Assembly: GCA_017620135.1 (NCBI GenBank)
Contig: JAFZQZ010000096.1
Span: forward strand, 1-64,000
DNA length: 64,000 nucleotides
Direction: 5' to 3'
Source: Bacillota bacterium
Lineage (GTDB): Bacteria > Bacillota > Clostridia > Lachnospirales > Bianqueaceae
The notes under the pieces are model-generated. The model saw nothing but the letters and a program-made list of their open reading frames with translations. It did no database searches and was not told the DNA's origin. The position numbers and the translations under genes were made by a program. Position 1 is the stretch's first letter; each line of letters starts with the position of its first letter. Shown one piece after another: positions 8,584 through 18,000 of the stretch.

Positions 8584-10290
8584 TTACTTCACCACAACCC
8601 CATATCCGATAATCACTTCACTCTGCAATCCATATACTCCCTGGCTGACAGAGTCTGTTCGATTGCCCTCAACTGTCCAGACACAGCCACCTTCGACTTT
8701 TTCCACGATTCCCACATGATCTCCCAGACCGTCAAATCCATCATCTGCCCAGTCTATGAAAATAATATCTCCCGGCATAGGTTCATACATGTCCGGATCC
8801 CGAAACTGTCCTCGATCCTTGAACCACTGTAGTCCGGTTCCGACACCCTGGAACTTTGGAAATAGGTCTTTTTCCAGGTATCCGCATTCGTTGGCACACC
8901 AGCTGACGAAGATTGCACACCAGTCAACTCTGCTGGTATATCCCCACCAGGACCAAAATGGTTCTCCGCCTTCATTGCCCATCTGCAGCAGGGCAACCTG
9001 CAGGATGTCATCATCTCCACCGGTCGTACCATAAAGCAGCATCGTCCAGATCTCGTTGTATTCCGGCTTCTGCATCTCCTGGAGCGCTTCCATCTGCTCC
9101 TGGTCAAACTCATAGGCTTCTGCCATAATTTCAGGGCTAAGATGGAAAACTTCGATAGTAAGGATAGTTGTCTCTTTATAAATCGGATCATTATCCAAAT
9201 TGTCCGATCCCGGTCCACTTCCCGGATCATCAACTTCTACCATCTTTGTCTCGATTTCAGCAGCGAGACTGTTCATCGTCCAGAAGATCTGTTTCAGTAA
9301 TTCTCTGTTCTCTTCCGTGATCATGGCCACTGACTGCGGTTCTTCTTGATTCATACTGGTCTGAACCGCATAGATGGAAAGTACATCCTTCCAGAGACTT
9401 TTCCTGCCTCTGATATTCAGTTCATCATAAACATACATCGATTTCATTGCGGCGATCTCATTGTCAAAATCATAATTGATCTCTCGGATGACCTGTGCCA
9501 TTGATACTCTCTTTACTCCTCCGGCAAAGAAAAGTCCCAGCGGAGTGTTCGCCAGAGCGCCGATCATACTGACGCTGACAATAAGCATCAGCCCAATCCA
9601 GCCGGCTGCCATAAGAGCTGTTACAGTTGTCTTTCCTACCTTGAATGTTTTCTTCAGGGCTGCGCCGGCTTTCTGGAATACCTGATTCACTTTACCCATC
9701 TTTGTCGTTATCGGTCCGCCTCCGGTTGTCAGTCTTTTCGGGCTGATCAGCGGTTTCATCTTCTGCTCAATCAGTCTTCTCTTTGAGAATCGCTGCATCT
9801 GCAGCTGTGCGTTTTGCGGTCTCTGGGACATTGGGACAGATCTCTGGCCGGCAGCGGTTCTTCCGGTCTGAGATAAAGGGACACTTCTGTCACTTTCTGC
9901 TGTCACTTTGGATTTCTGGGCCGATAAGGCGGATCTCTGGCCTGATCCTGCCTGAGATTTAGTAGGATTTTCCTTCTGCTCTTTTCTGTTTCTGACATGT
10001 TCCCGGACTGTCTTCGCAGTCTCCCTGACGCTTCTGTTTCCGACGTTTTTCACATCTCCTGCCTTATCTTTGGCCTCTCTTGCCATCATTCGTTCCCCCA
10101 AATCGGTGGCAAAAGTTTCCGGTTCAGTCTCGTCCGGCTGATCCAGAATCACCTTTCCTGCCTGACGGATCTTCCCTTTCAGGTCTCTGGTCATTTTCTT
10201 TGCGGTCAATCCCCTGCGCAGAACAACTGTCCGGTCATTGATATGAATCTGTCCGCTTCTGTCTCTTTCTTTTATATTTTCGATATCCAT
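8584..10290 (-). CDS. CHAP-domain cell-wall hydrolase of the conjugation system (VirB1-like role)
   Basis: 568 aa. The first 200 residues are basic and low in complexity, probably cytoplasmic. One transmembrane segment follows near residues 225-250 (MAAGWIGLMLIVSVSMIGAL), and the C-terminus is a CHAP amidase/endopeptidase with nucleophile DWCAIFVSWC, histidine in GDHVGIV, and a VEGN motif. It would open peptidoglycan to let the conjugation channel through. It is the last gene of the transfer operon in this direction, 38 bp after VirB4. Tn916-type elements use an NlpC/P60 and lysozyme protein at this place, so a CHAP version fits the Tn1549-like group. Confidence 0.85.
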   Translation of the reverse strand: MDIENIKERDRSGQIHINDRTVVLRRGLTAKKMTRDLKGKIRQAGKVILDQPDETEPETFATDLGERMMAREAKDKAGDVKNVGNRSVRETAKTVREHVRNRKEQKENPTKSQAGSGQRSALSAQKSKVTAESDRSVPLSQTGRTAAGQRSVPMSQRPQNAQLQMQRFSKRRLIEQKMKPLISPKRLTTGGGPITTKMGKVNQVFQKAGAALKKTFKVGKTTVTALMAAGWIGLMLIVSVSMIGALANTPLGLFFAGGVKRVSMAQVIREINYDFDNEIAAMKSMYVYDELNIRGRKSLWKDVLSIYAVQTSMNQEEPQSVAMITEENRELLKQIFWTMNSLAAEIETKMVEVDDPGSGPGSDNLDNDPIYKETTILTIEVFHLSPEIMAEAYEFDQEQMEALQEMQKPEYNEIWTMLLYGTTGGDDDILQVALLQMGNEGGEPFWSWWGYTSRVDWCAIFVSWCANECGYLEKDLFPKFQGVGTGLQWFKDRGQFRDPDMYEPMPGDIIFIDWADDGFDGLGDHVGIVEKVEGGCVWTVEGNRTDSVSQGVYGLQSEVIIGYGVVVK

Positions 10291-10327
10291 TTGTTATTCT
10301 CCCATTCAAACAAGACCGGGAGAATCC

Positions 10328-12655
10328 TCAGGACTCCCCCGGTTTGGTGCTTGTCAGTTTATATAGCTTCGTATCTGTCGGTATCCGGCTGTCAAACGGA
10401 ACAAGATCTCTTCCGACTTTGATCAGACCGGTACCCGGTTCTGAATTGGTGACTCTGGAAAACTGCGTTTTCGGTATCAAAAGCAGTTCAGCCAGCTCGT
10501 CGATATCCGTCTGTGCCTGCGACATCATGACTACACATTCCGAGTTGGAAAGCATCGTTCTTGCCGTATAACTCTGCAGCAGATCCTCCACATTCTGGGT
10601 GATTCCGCAGGCATAAGCTCCATACTTTCGAACACGCTTCCAGAGATTGGAGAGGAAAGTAGCTGAATACTCATGCTGAAACAGCAGATAAATTTCATCG
10701 ATAAAGATAAACGTCTCCTTGCCTTTCGCCTTGTTTTCGGTAATACGGTTGAAAATACTTTCCAGCATGACCAGCATTCCCATTGCCATCAACTGAGATC
10801 CCAGCTCATGGATATCAAAGCAGATCAGACGGTTCTCCACATCCACATTCGTCGGTTTCGCAAAGGTATTCAACGATCCCTCCGTAAACAGTTCCATTGC
10901 CAGTGCCAAATCCTGGGCTTCCGGTTCTTTCTGATTCAGCAGTCGGTTCCGAAAATCCTGCAGTGTCGGAGCTTCGCCTGTTCTTTTAGTCTTCAGGTAT
11001 GGCTGATAGACTTCTTTGCAGACACGGTCAATGACGGATCGATAGTTCTGTTTTGCCCTGGTGTCTCCCAACAATTGATCACAGAGAGACATCAGGAATT
11101 CGGATTTCATGACGATTGGATCTTCATCCAGTCCATAGTCCTTCCCCATATCCAGTGCATTGATGTGGTGTTTTGAATTGGCGGAGATCTCGATCACTTC
11201 TCCTCCGAGTGCTCTTACCAGCGGACTGTATTCTCTCTCCGGATCCACGATAATGACATCCGCATTGCCCTGCAGGATCATCTTGGCAATCTCGCCTTTC
11301 GCAAAAAGGGATTTGCCGGAGCCGGATACGCCAAGGATGAATTCATTTCCATTCTTCAGCTGTCGGCGGTCGACCAGAATCATGTTTCCGCTGATTCCGT
11401 TCTGTCCGTAGTAAAGGCCGTGCGGATGATGAATATCCTGAACAGCAAAAGGCATCAGGACTGCCGTGCCGTAAGTGTTAAGTGTTCGGAAAGCATCCAC
11501 CTTGATTGCTCCATATGGTAAAACCGTATTCAGCCCGTCCATCTGCTGGAAATTCAGAATACTCATCTGACACCCACGAAGAGAAGACATTACCGATGCC
11601 GTGTCTCTGTTCAGTTCTTCAAGAGTGTCCGCTGTCAGTGCCAGGGTCAGAATTACAAAAGACATTCTCTGATCTCTGGTCGTCAGATCATCCAGAAAGC
11701 CCCGCAGCTCTTTTCTCTGCTGTTCCATGTCATAAGGAACCATTGCCGAAAAGTTATAGTTGCTGTTCTGTCTCTGCTGCCATTTGGTGACATTCGTTTC
11801 TACCCCGAGCAGCCGGTTCTCCGCATCCTTGATCGCGTCTTCCAACGGAACGGGTACAATATCGATCGACATCATCATGTTACGGTTTCTTCCCATGATA
11901 TCGGAGATCAGATCATCTCTGATCCATGCAGCATATTCTCTTAAATACAAAACCCGTCCGTAACGTTTTCCCAGAAGAAAAGAATCCTTCTTGAATTCCA
12001 TGGAGTCCGGGCAGAGATAATCACGGAAGTCATGTCCTCTTTTCATCAGGTCCTGAAGATCGAAGAAGTATCTGTCTTCCTCTCCGGGCCTGAAGAAATC
12101 ATGAAAAATCTTCAGCCGGTCGGATACCGTCATCGCCATCAGCATGCTTCCCATCCGGGTAAAATAGGCACCAAGATCTGTCTCCACTCGCTTGAAATAG
12201 ATTCTTGCGTCTTCCAGCGTCCGCTTATGAACGGATACTGTCAGATACTTCTCCTGGATCAGATCATTGGACAGTGCGGATTGCTGACGAAGCATATGGT
12301 TATATTCTTTCCGGTACTCGTCTTTCTGATCATTCTTCAGCGGCATCAGGATATTCTTCTCGAAATCCGCCAGGTTAATCCGGTGGTTGCTGATCGTGAT
12401 CTTGGTGATCGCACTTGGATCCAGAGCATTGATCAGATCACAGTACTTGGAATAGAGCTCGCTCTGATCATCCGGACTGGCAACCCGGTAATTGATGTCA
12501 GCGAACCGGTAGGTTTTGGAAAAAAGATCCTGACCAACCTTGAAGATCCCGTCTTCATACAGTCCCCTGATCGGAATCGTCTCCTGCATCGTCTTCGGAA
12601 TCTTCCTTACTTCCTTGTCCCGGCTGATCCTCTGCAGTATCGTTCTCGTTGACAT
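10328..12655 (-). CDS. VirB4-type conjugation ATPase
   Basis: 775 aa from ATG 12655, chosen for the GGGAG site just upstream. The Walker A motif is GVSGSGKS and Walker B is TFIFIDEIYLLF, both in the C-terminal half, as in VirB4/TraE/CagE ATPases that power pilus assembly and substrate transfer. The N-terminal half is the usual less conserved region. The start lies inside the 3' end of the PrgI-like gene (about 100 bp overlap), so the two are probably translationally coupled. It is full length for Gram-positive conjugation elements. Confidence 0.93.
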   Translation of the reverse strand: MSTRTILQRISRDKEVRKIPKTMQETIPIRGLYEDGIFKVGQDLFSKTYRFADINYRVASPDDQSELYSKYCDLINALDPSAITKITISNHRINLADFEKNILMPLKNDQKDEYRKEYNHMLRQQSALSNDLIQEKYLTVSVHKRTLEDARIYFKRVETDLGAYFTRMGSMLMAMTVSDRLKIFHDFFRPGEEDRYFFDLQDLMKRGHDFRDYLCPDSMEFKKDSFLLGKRYGRVLYLREYAAWIRDDLISDIMGRNRNMMMSIDIVPVPLEDAIKDAENRLLGVETNVTKWQQRQNSNYNFSAMVPYDMEQQRKELRGFLDDLTTRDQRMSFVILTLALTADTLEELNRDTASVMSSLRGCQMSILNFQQMDGLNTVLPYGAIKVDAFRTLNTYGTAVLMPFAVQDIHHPHGLYYGQNGISGNMILVDRRQLKNGNEFILGVSGSGKSLFAKGEIAKMILQGNADVIIVDPEREYSPLVRALGGEVIEISANSKHHINALDMGKDYGLDEDPIVMKSEFLMSLCDQLLGDTRAKQNYRSVIDRVCKEVYQPYLKTKRTGEAPTLQDFRNRLLNQKEPEAQDLALAMELFTEGSLNTFAKPTNVDVENRLICFDIHELGSQLMAMGMLVMLESIFNRITENKAKGKETFIFIDEIYLLFQHEYSATFLSNLWKRVRKYGAYACGITQNVEDLLQSYTARTMLSNSECVVMMSQAQTDIDELAELLLIPKTQFSRVTNSEPGTGLIKVGRDLVPFDSRIPTDTKLYKLTSTKPGES

Positions 12656-13010
12656 GGTTATCGTCTCCCTTCTGAAGTTTGGTAACAAGCGGCCTGAACG
12701 CCTGATAGTAAATATTCGTGTTTCCGGCTGTCATATATGTCGGCATCAAAACTTCGGATCTAAGCCATACCCAGATGAACTGTTCCAGATTCATGCCATG
12801 ATAGCGGATGAATCCGAAGCAGGCCATAGGCAAGGCGCCGAGAATACAGATCCAGGAAACCGTTTCGACTCCGAAACGGTTCCTGAAAGCAAAAAACAGC
12901 AGCACTGCAATCACGCAGGCTGTTGCTGAAAAGATAAACTGACGCATGGTCAGACCGAAGAATACCGATTCCGTATAGTTCCGTATCTCCTTGTTGATCG
13001 GCATCTCCAT
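12555..13010 (-). CDS. PrgI-family conjugation membrane protein
   Basis: 151 aa with two adjacent hydrophobic segments near residues 25-65, then a tail rich in Asp, Glu and Ser. PrgI-family proteins (VirB3-like position) lie directly before VirB4 in Gram-positive conjugation operons, as here. The ATG at 13010 follows GAGAGGG. The gene starts 1 bp after the DUF5688 stop. The acidic tail is encoded by the stretch that overlaps the start of virB4. Confidence 0.8.
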   Translation of the reverse strand: MEMPINKEIRNYTESVFFGLTMRQFIFSATACVIAVLLFFAFRNRFGVETVSWICILGALPMACFGFIRYHGMNLEQFIWVWLRSEVLMPTYMTAGNTNIYYQAFRPLVTKLQKGDDNHVNENDTAEDQPGQGSKEDSEDDAGDDSDQGTV

Positions 13011-13011
13011 C

Positions 13012-13977
13012 TTATCGTTCCCTCTCTTTCGTTCTGGGCCGATCCAGCTCTGCCGCAATGGAAAGCTCTTTTGCGTCCTTATCATAGAAAAGGACTCGGT
13101 TGCCAAAGCGTTCCTGCGGAACGACCTGCATCTCATTGATATCTTTTACCATATGGACCATGCTGTCTTTGTCCATCCCTCCCATCTGCTCTTCTCTCAC
13201 CGGTACGATCAGGACTTCATGAACGGAGCTTGGGAGGACATAATAGCTGCTGCCAATAACTTTTGCAATCTGTTCCTGTGTTTCCGGATAGAATAAGACA
13301 GTTGATCCATATACAGGCGGATCGGCATCATTCGTAAGAACGATCAGATTGCTGTCCGGATCGATATGCGGCTCATCACTCAGATACTGCGGTTTATCAG
13401 AATGACCGAATAATACTTTTGACACTTCCACAAAAGTGGCTCTTTCGGCTTTCTCTGTATTGCTGAGTGCTCTTTCCAGCAGTTTCTGCTCATCCAGTCC
13501 CGCGTTTTCTGCGATCTCATGGGAGATCTGGATCATTCCTTCTTTATCCATGAGTTTCGTTTCCCGATAAACCACCATGGCATATCCGCATCCGAGATCC
13601 TTATGCACCAGAGACTTTACAAGCTTTTCATTTGCTCTGGCATCGATCACGCGGCACCGGACTTTTTCCATAAGGCTTTCCGCGCTCATGTCCGGGATCT
13701 CGATCTTCTTCGCGTCCAGTTCGGCGAGCAGATATTTATTTGAAATATCCCGGAGGATCGGTCTCAGTGCTTCATGGTTTTTAGCTCGGAGATAAAACTC
13801 ATCCAGATACAGAAGCGGCATAGTCGTTTTGCCTTCCTGTCTGAGTGTCATTCCATGAACGACTACATCGTTGTCCTTCACTCTTTCTTCAATGATTACT
13901 TCCGCGTTTCTATATTCTTCCGGGAAGAAATCAATAATCTTTTTAGCTACAGTTGAATAGAATTCATTTTCAGTCAT
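13012..13977 (-). CDS. DUF5688 family protein of a conjugative element
   Basis: 321-aa soluble protein without signal peptide or membrane segment. I recognise it as the DUF5688-type protein found within Clostridia conjugative elements; its function is not known. Here it sits inside the transfer operon between the VirB6-like and PrgI-like genes, with gaps of 1 and 19 bp, so it is expressed with the secretion channel. A role in regulating or timing transfer is only a guess from position. Confidence 0.65.
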   Translation of the reverse strand: MTENEFYSTVAKKIIDFFPEEYRNAEVIIEERVKDNDVVVHGMTLRQEGKTTMPLLYLDEFYLRAKNHEALRPILRDISNKYLLAELDAKKIEIPDMSAESLMEKVRCRVIDARANEKLVKSLVHKDLGCGYAMVVYRETKLMDKEGMIQISHEIAENAGLDEQKLLERALSNTEKAERATFVEVSKVLFGHSDKPQYLSDEPHIDPDSNLIVLTNDADPPVYGSTVLFYPETQEQIAKVIGSSYYVLPSSVHEVLIVPVREEQMGGMDKDSMVHMVKDINEMQVVPQERFGNRVLFYDKDAKELSIAAELDRPRTKERER

Positions 13978-13996
13978 TTTATTTCCCTTTCCGGGC

Positions 13997-14845
13997 TTAC
14001 AGCCCTAACATTTCTTTTACCAGCCGATCGGACATCTTTACTGCTCCGACCAGCACCAACATGTTGAATACCAGTTCTCCGACATAGGTCCAGACCTGGT
14101 TGACGGCAGCTTCCTTGGGATCGATTACCGGAGGACTGGCTGCGAAGAGTGAGAAGATCACACAAGCCAGTACGATGATCGCGCCTTCCAAGCATACCGC
14201 CGCATAGCTTTTCAGGAATGCCTTTCCTATCCCCTGACTTGGTTCTCCTGCAAATGTGGAAAGCGGGATCGGTGCAATGGCCGTATACATATACATTCGG
14301 AAAAACCGCCCATATACCGTCATGATCAGTACAAAGCTCATGACCGTGATCACAAGGCCTCCAATCAACGTGACGGCCCAGAGCGGAATGCTTTCCAGAA
14401 ATCCGCAGTCTTCGATCGCTGTGATGATGCTCTGTGGCAGCACTGTTTCTGTCGCCATATCGATCCCTGCATTTGAAACGATCGTTCTAATCACTCCCTG
14501 GCAGATGGTAAAGATCGCCAGCATCAGTTCCATGCCATGGGAGATAACCCCTTTGGCAATAGCAAACCGGACAAACATCTTCAGCACATGTTCCGGCCTT
14601 TTAACCTCCGCAAAGCTTCCGCTCTGTTTGATGATCCCGGCAACAAAAAACAGCACAAGCAACCCAAGAGCGATCGCCTGTACTGCTCCGTTGATAGTGA
14701 CAATGACATTCCATATGCCGCCGCCTTTAAAATCCTGCGGGGTCGTGGTAATCAGAGTCCAGACCTCAGCCAGTTTCTCGCTCCATAGCCTGAGTGCCTT
14801 CTCCAGATTCTCCACGACCCAGTTTTCGCTGTCCAGTAAGATCAA
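13997..14845 (-). CDS. VirB6/TrbL-like polytopic conjugation membrane protein
   Basis: 282 aa with about six hydrophobic segments, for example AIALGLLVLFFVAGII and GAIIVLACVIFSLFAA. It would form the inner-membrane part of the transfer channel, like VirB6/TrbL. The apparent start is a TTG at 14845, 9 bases after a strong GGGAGG site; no in-frame ATG lies near that site, so a weak start codon may hold its level low. It follows the pilin-like gene by 33 bp. Confidence 0.75.
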   Translation of the reverse strand: MILLDSENWVVENLEKALRLWSEKLAEVWTLITTTPQDFKGGGIWNVIVTINGAVQAIALGLLVLFFVAGIIKQSGSFAEVKRPEHVLKMFVRFAIAKGVISHGMELMLAIFTICQGVIRTIVSNAGIDMATETVLPQSIITAIEDCGFLESIPLWAVTLIGGLVITVMSFVLIMTVYGRFFRMYMYTAIAPIPLSTFAGEPSQGIGKAFLKSYAAVCLEGAIIVLACVIFSLFAASPPVIDPKEAAVNQVWTYVGELVFNMLVLVGAVKMSDRLVKEMLGL

Positions 14846-14878
14846 GTTTCATCACCTCCCGTTCGGAGTTACCGAATA

Positions 14879-15202
14879 TCAGGTTCCGCCGCCGACAATC
14901 AGATTCATGATTTCTTTGGCAAACATGATGACGATCCCACCGGCTACCGTCATGATCCCGTTGGCTCTCTGACTGGGATCATGACTCTTCAGGCTGAGGC
15001 CTACCTGCATGATCCCAAATCCCACCAGGATCATACCGACAGCTCTAACCAGTCCGAAGATGAAATTGGACAGATTATTGACAACCGCGACGGGATCCTC
15101 TCCATCAGCCAGTGCTGTCAGACTGAACGTGACCGTCAGTACCAGAGCCATCCACACTCCCATCAGGATCTTTTGTTTTCTGCTCATGCTGTTCTTGTTC
15201 AT
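14879..15202 (-). CDS. Small two-helix pilin-like (VirB2/TrbC-type) conjugation protein
   Basis: 107 aa from ATG 15202, chosen because AAAGGAG lies 9 bases upstream. A signal-like helix (LMGVWMALVLTVTFSLTALA) ends in a plausible signal-peptidase site, followed by two hydrophobic helices. This matches the small pilin-like proteins in this position of Tn1549-like elements. The first 98 bp overlap the 3' end of virD4. Confidence 0.7.
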   Translation of the reverse strand: MNKNSMSRKQKILMGVWMALVLTVTFSLTALADGEDPVAVVNNLSNFIFGLVRAVGMILVGFGIMQVGLSLKSHDPSQRANGIMTVAGGIVIMFAKEIMNLIVGGGT

Positions 15203-17000
15203 GGTGTTCTCCTTTCGTTTCTTCGCTTGATAATTCTCCTTCAAGCTCGTCTTCTGTAATAAACTCATAGTACGGTTTCTCCTCCTCTTTCTCGTTTAAC
15301 ACTTCTATCTGAATACTGGCGATTCCTTCGATCGATTCTCCGTAGACGTACGGCCTTCCGTTTCCATCCGCGGTCAGTTTGTAATTCGGATGCTTCTCCA
15401 GGTCATATTTATTATCCATGACCGGTGGTTCACCCCGGATAAAGAGCAGTGCATCCTGATTATCAAGCAGACGTACCTCACTCGCATCCAGCAGATCCCG
15501 GCCGCTGAGATTGTAGTTGTCGCCATAGGATGGATTGTTGGATTTTGTCCGGTTATGGGTAGTCACATCGATTGTTTCCTTTCCCAACAGTTCGGATACA
15601 TACTTGTGTGTGCTCTGCTCATTGCCTCCGAGATACAGAAACGTATCACAGTTGCCGCTGATGGACTCCCATTCCTTCTCAAACAGTGCTTTGAGCTGCG
15701 CCATATTCTGCAGGATGATGCTGACTGATACGCCCCGGGACCGCATGGTAGCAAGGTCTTTGTCGAAGTCACTGGGCAGGCTCACATTGGCGAACTCATC
15801 CATAAGAAAATGAACCGGTACCGGAAGCTTTCCTCCATATACATGATCCGCTTCATAGAAGAGCTGCTGGAACAGCTGCGTATACAGGATACTGACCAAG
15901 AAATTGAAGGAAGTATCGTTGTCTGGAATAATGGCAAAGAGTGCTACCTTTTTCTCTCCCATTTGATCCAGTTCCAGTTCATCGGTCATCGTCAGGGATG
16001 CCAAACTGTCCAGGTTGAACTTCTCCAGTCTTGCTGCCAGAGTGATCTGAACCGATTTCAGAGTTTTGGCCGACCCGGAATGATAGTTGGAATAGTATTT
16101 GCAGGCGATATGTCCCGGCTTTCGCTTTTCCAGATCCATGAAGATACGATCAAGTGGCGAAGGAAGCGGGTTTTCTTCATCCTCGATCGAGGCAGCACGA
16201 AGCAGTTCCAAAACCATCGCAAAGTTCTGCTCTTCCACCGGTGCTTCATAGAGAAGCAGGAAGATCAGTGCCATCAGCAGCATTTGCGCGGATATATCCC
16301 AGAACGGATCACTGCTCTTCTGTCCCTTTGGCATCGTGCTCTGGAACAGGTTCGTTACCAGTTTCTGTGCGTCATTATCATTCCGGACATACATCAGCGG
16401 GTTATAGCAATGGCTGCGCTGCATGTTGATGAGATCTAAAACTTTGACTTCATACCCATTCCTTTCCAACAGCCGTCCTGTGGAGCGGCAGAGTTCACCT
16501 TTAGGATCAAGGACTACAAAAGAACAGTCAGAGCCCTGCATCAAATTGGGCTTAGCATAGTACCGGGTTTTTCCCGCTCCGGACCCACCGACCACCATGA
16601 CATTCAGGTTTCGTTTATGCTTGTAGTCATTCAGTCCCATCTTTACATTCTGCGTCAGAATTCGGTTGTCTCTCGAAGGTGTTTGAGCATACTTCCTGTT
16701 GATCTTGGAAGGATTCCCCCACCTGGCAGATCCGTGCTCTTCCTTTGTCCGAAGGTTTTTTCTGCCAGACAACCAGATTACAATTCCCGCACTGTACAGC
16801 AATAAAAAAATGAGGATAGTTTTTAAACTATCCTCGCACCAGGTTATGCGGAACGGATTCTCCATTACCGTTCCAAAGTTTTTGATTATTCCGATCAGTC
16901 CCTGCTGCACGTAGGGTGCAGTTAATAGGGCGATCCAGGAGACAACCAATGCCCCGATAACGGAAAACAGAATGTCTCCTGCTTTTTCATTTCTCTTCAA
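15105..17000 (-). CDS. VirD4/TraG-type coupling protein
   Basis: 631 aa. Two N-terminal transmembrane helices (residues about 10-75) are followed by a P-loop ATPase with Walker A GGSGAGKT and Walker B HFLMDEFANV. It brings the relaxase-DNA complex to the VirB4-driven channel. The C-terminus after residue 580 is rich in Glu, Asp and His and low in complexity. Order and length fit the Tn1549-like transfer module, and PcfB (its usual partner) is encoded upstream. Confidence 0.93.
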   Translation of the reverse strand: MKRNEKAGDILFSVIGALVVSWIALLTAPYVQQGLIGIIKNFGTVMENPFRITWCEDSLKTILIFLLLYSAGIVIWLSGRKNLRTKEEHGSARWGNPSKINRKYAQTPSRDNRILTQNVKMGLNDYKHKRNLNVMVVGGSGAGKTRYYAKPNLMQGSDCSFVVLDPKGELCRSTGRLLERNGYEVKVLDLINMQRSHCYNPLMYVRNDNDAQKLVTNLFQSTMPKGQKSSDPFWDISAQMLLMALIFLLLYEAPVEEQNFAMVLELLRAASIEDEENPLPSPLDRIFMDLEKRKPGHIACKYYSNYHSGSAKTLKSVQITLAARLEKFNLDSLASLTMTDELELDQMGEKKVALFAIIPDNDTSFNFLVSILYTQLFQQLFYEADHVYGGKLPVPVHFLMDEFANVSLPSDFDKDLATMRSRGVSVSIILQNMAQLKALFEKEWESISGNCDTFLYLGGNEQSTHKYVSELLGKETIDVTTHNRTKSNNPSYGDNYNLSGRDLLDASEVRLLDNQDALLFIRGEPPVMDNKYDLEKHPNYKLTADGNGRPYVYGESIEGIASIQIEVLNEKEEEKPYYEFITEDELEGELSSEETKGEHHEQEQHEQKTKDPDGSVDGSGTDGHVQSDSTG

Positions 17001-17006
17001 TACTTA

Positions 17007-17315
17007 TCACATCCTTCTTTCGCATAACTTGTTTTTGTACCGCCTGCTCGCCCACATGATGACCTGGAAAGTTTCATCTTCCCATACTCCGTTAAAAACA
17101 TTGTCGATATAGAGACTGTCCCATTCGTCTCCATCCCAATGTCCTGTTGAGAAATAGACTCCGCCGGATGTTACGACACAGTTGTCCATTTCCAATTGCG
17201 GAAGATAAACTTTGGGGTTTTCCTTAACAACGACCAGGTAACATCCTTCCGATGACGGCTGTTCTTTAGAACAGTCATGAAACGGGATTCGCATTTCGTA
17301 CATTTTGGTTTCCAT
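17007..17315 (-). CDS. Hypothetical conjugative-element protein
   Basis: 102 aa, small soluble protein with several Trp and Tyr residues, no named domain. AAAGGAGG lies 7 bases before the ATG at 17315. It ends 6 bp before virD4, so it is the first gene of the virD4 transfer transcript, below a leader with an inverted repeat and a terminator. Function unknown. Confidence 0.6.
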   Translation of the reverse strand: METKMYEMRIPFHDCSKEQPSSEGCYLVVVKENPKVYLPQLEMDNCVVTSGGVYFSTGHWDGDEWDSLYIDNVFNGVWEDETFQVIMWASRRYKNKLCERRM

Positions 17316-17605
17316 AGATATGGACCTCCTTTAAATAAGATTTGTCCATAAGATAAATCTGGTCCTATCTATAAACCATATTTGTCAAGATCAAGAAAAA
17401 CCGATACTTGAACACTATGTTCAAGTACCCTAAAAGTTTTTAGTGTTTCCATAGACAAACGTCCGCCGTTGAAAAACAAATCATCAATAATACGGAAATC
17501 CGACAATAAAAAAGCCCATCAATAAGATGGGCAAATGAGGTAAACACCAAAAGAGGTATTTGGTTGACTTGATTCAAGATCATAACTGGTTCCTGTAACC
17601 GGAAT
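17316..17605 (-). promoter_or_regulatory. Leader region of the transfer operon
   Basis: A 290-bp gene-free stretch. It holds an intrinsic terminator (17506-17532, listed separately) and, closer to the gene, a perfect inverted repeat ACTTGAAC-N5-GTTCAAGT at 17406-17426. The order terminator, inverted repeat, gene start suggests that transcription of the transfer operon restarts and is controlled here. Confidence 0.45.
17506..17532 (-). terminator. Intrinsic terminator after the small-membrane-protein cluster
   Basis: Minus-strand hairpin GCCCATC-N5-GATGGGC followed directly by TTTTTTAT. It lies between the zinc-ribbon gene and the transfer operon. Confidence 0.75.
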
Positions 17606-17833
17606 TCAATTATTTAATGGTTTCCCACAAAACTGACAAAAATCTTCTTCGTTTCTTTCCAATTGCTTTCCGCAGTGAGGACATTTGTTGTATAGAAAAT
17701 GAGGGATAAGACTGGAAACCGTCACAACTATTCCAACAATGCCGAGAGGCGCCCATATATATCCTAATAGTATAATAAAGAGCCCAGCAATCAAAAGTAC
17801 ATTCCTAATATTAATAGCTTTCTTCCTTGTCAT
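17606..17833 (-). CDS. Small zinc-ribbon membrane protein
   Basis: 75 aa. Two hydrophobic helices (VLLIAGLFIILLGYIW and LGIVGIVVTVSSLI) precede a C-terminal zinc ribbon built from CPHCG and CQFCG. Its function is unknown. It is the last of a row of short membrane-protein genes before the terminator at 17506. Confidence 0.65.
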   Translation of the reverse strand: MTRKKAINIRNVLLIAGLFIILLGYIWAPLGIVGIVVTVSSLIPHFLYNKCPHCGKQLERNEEDFCQFCGKPLNN

Positions 17834-17878
17834 TTTTCTCTTCGCAAATCTCGATCGCTCTTCAGTTATTCTAAAGGT

Positions 17879-17983
17879 TCAGAATAATCCTAATATCGTA
17901 TCCTTCGCAATTAGGAAGAATGCAATCAGCACTAGAACAACCATAAGCAGCCAGTTGCCAATTCCTTTTTCCAGTTCACGCAT
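17879..17983 (-). CDS. 34-aa single-pass membrane peptide
   Basis: A short reading frame from ATG 17983 with GGGAGG 9 bases upstream. The product is one hydrophobic helix (WLLMVVLVLIAFFLIA) with short charged ends. It starts 17 bp after the stop of the 43-aa frame. The strong ribosome binding site and coherent helix support it as a real gene; the role is unknown. Confidence 0.55.
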   Translation of the reverse strand: MRELEKGIGNWLLMVVLVLIAFFLIAKDTILGLF

Positions 17984-18000
17984 TATTCCTATCCTCCCGA

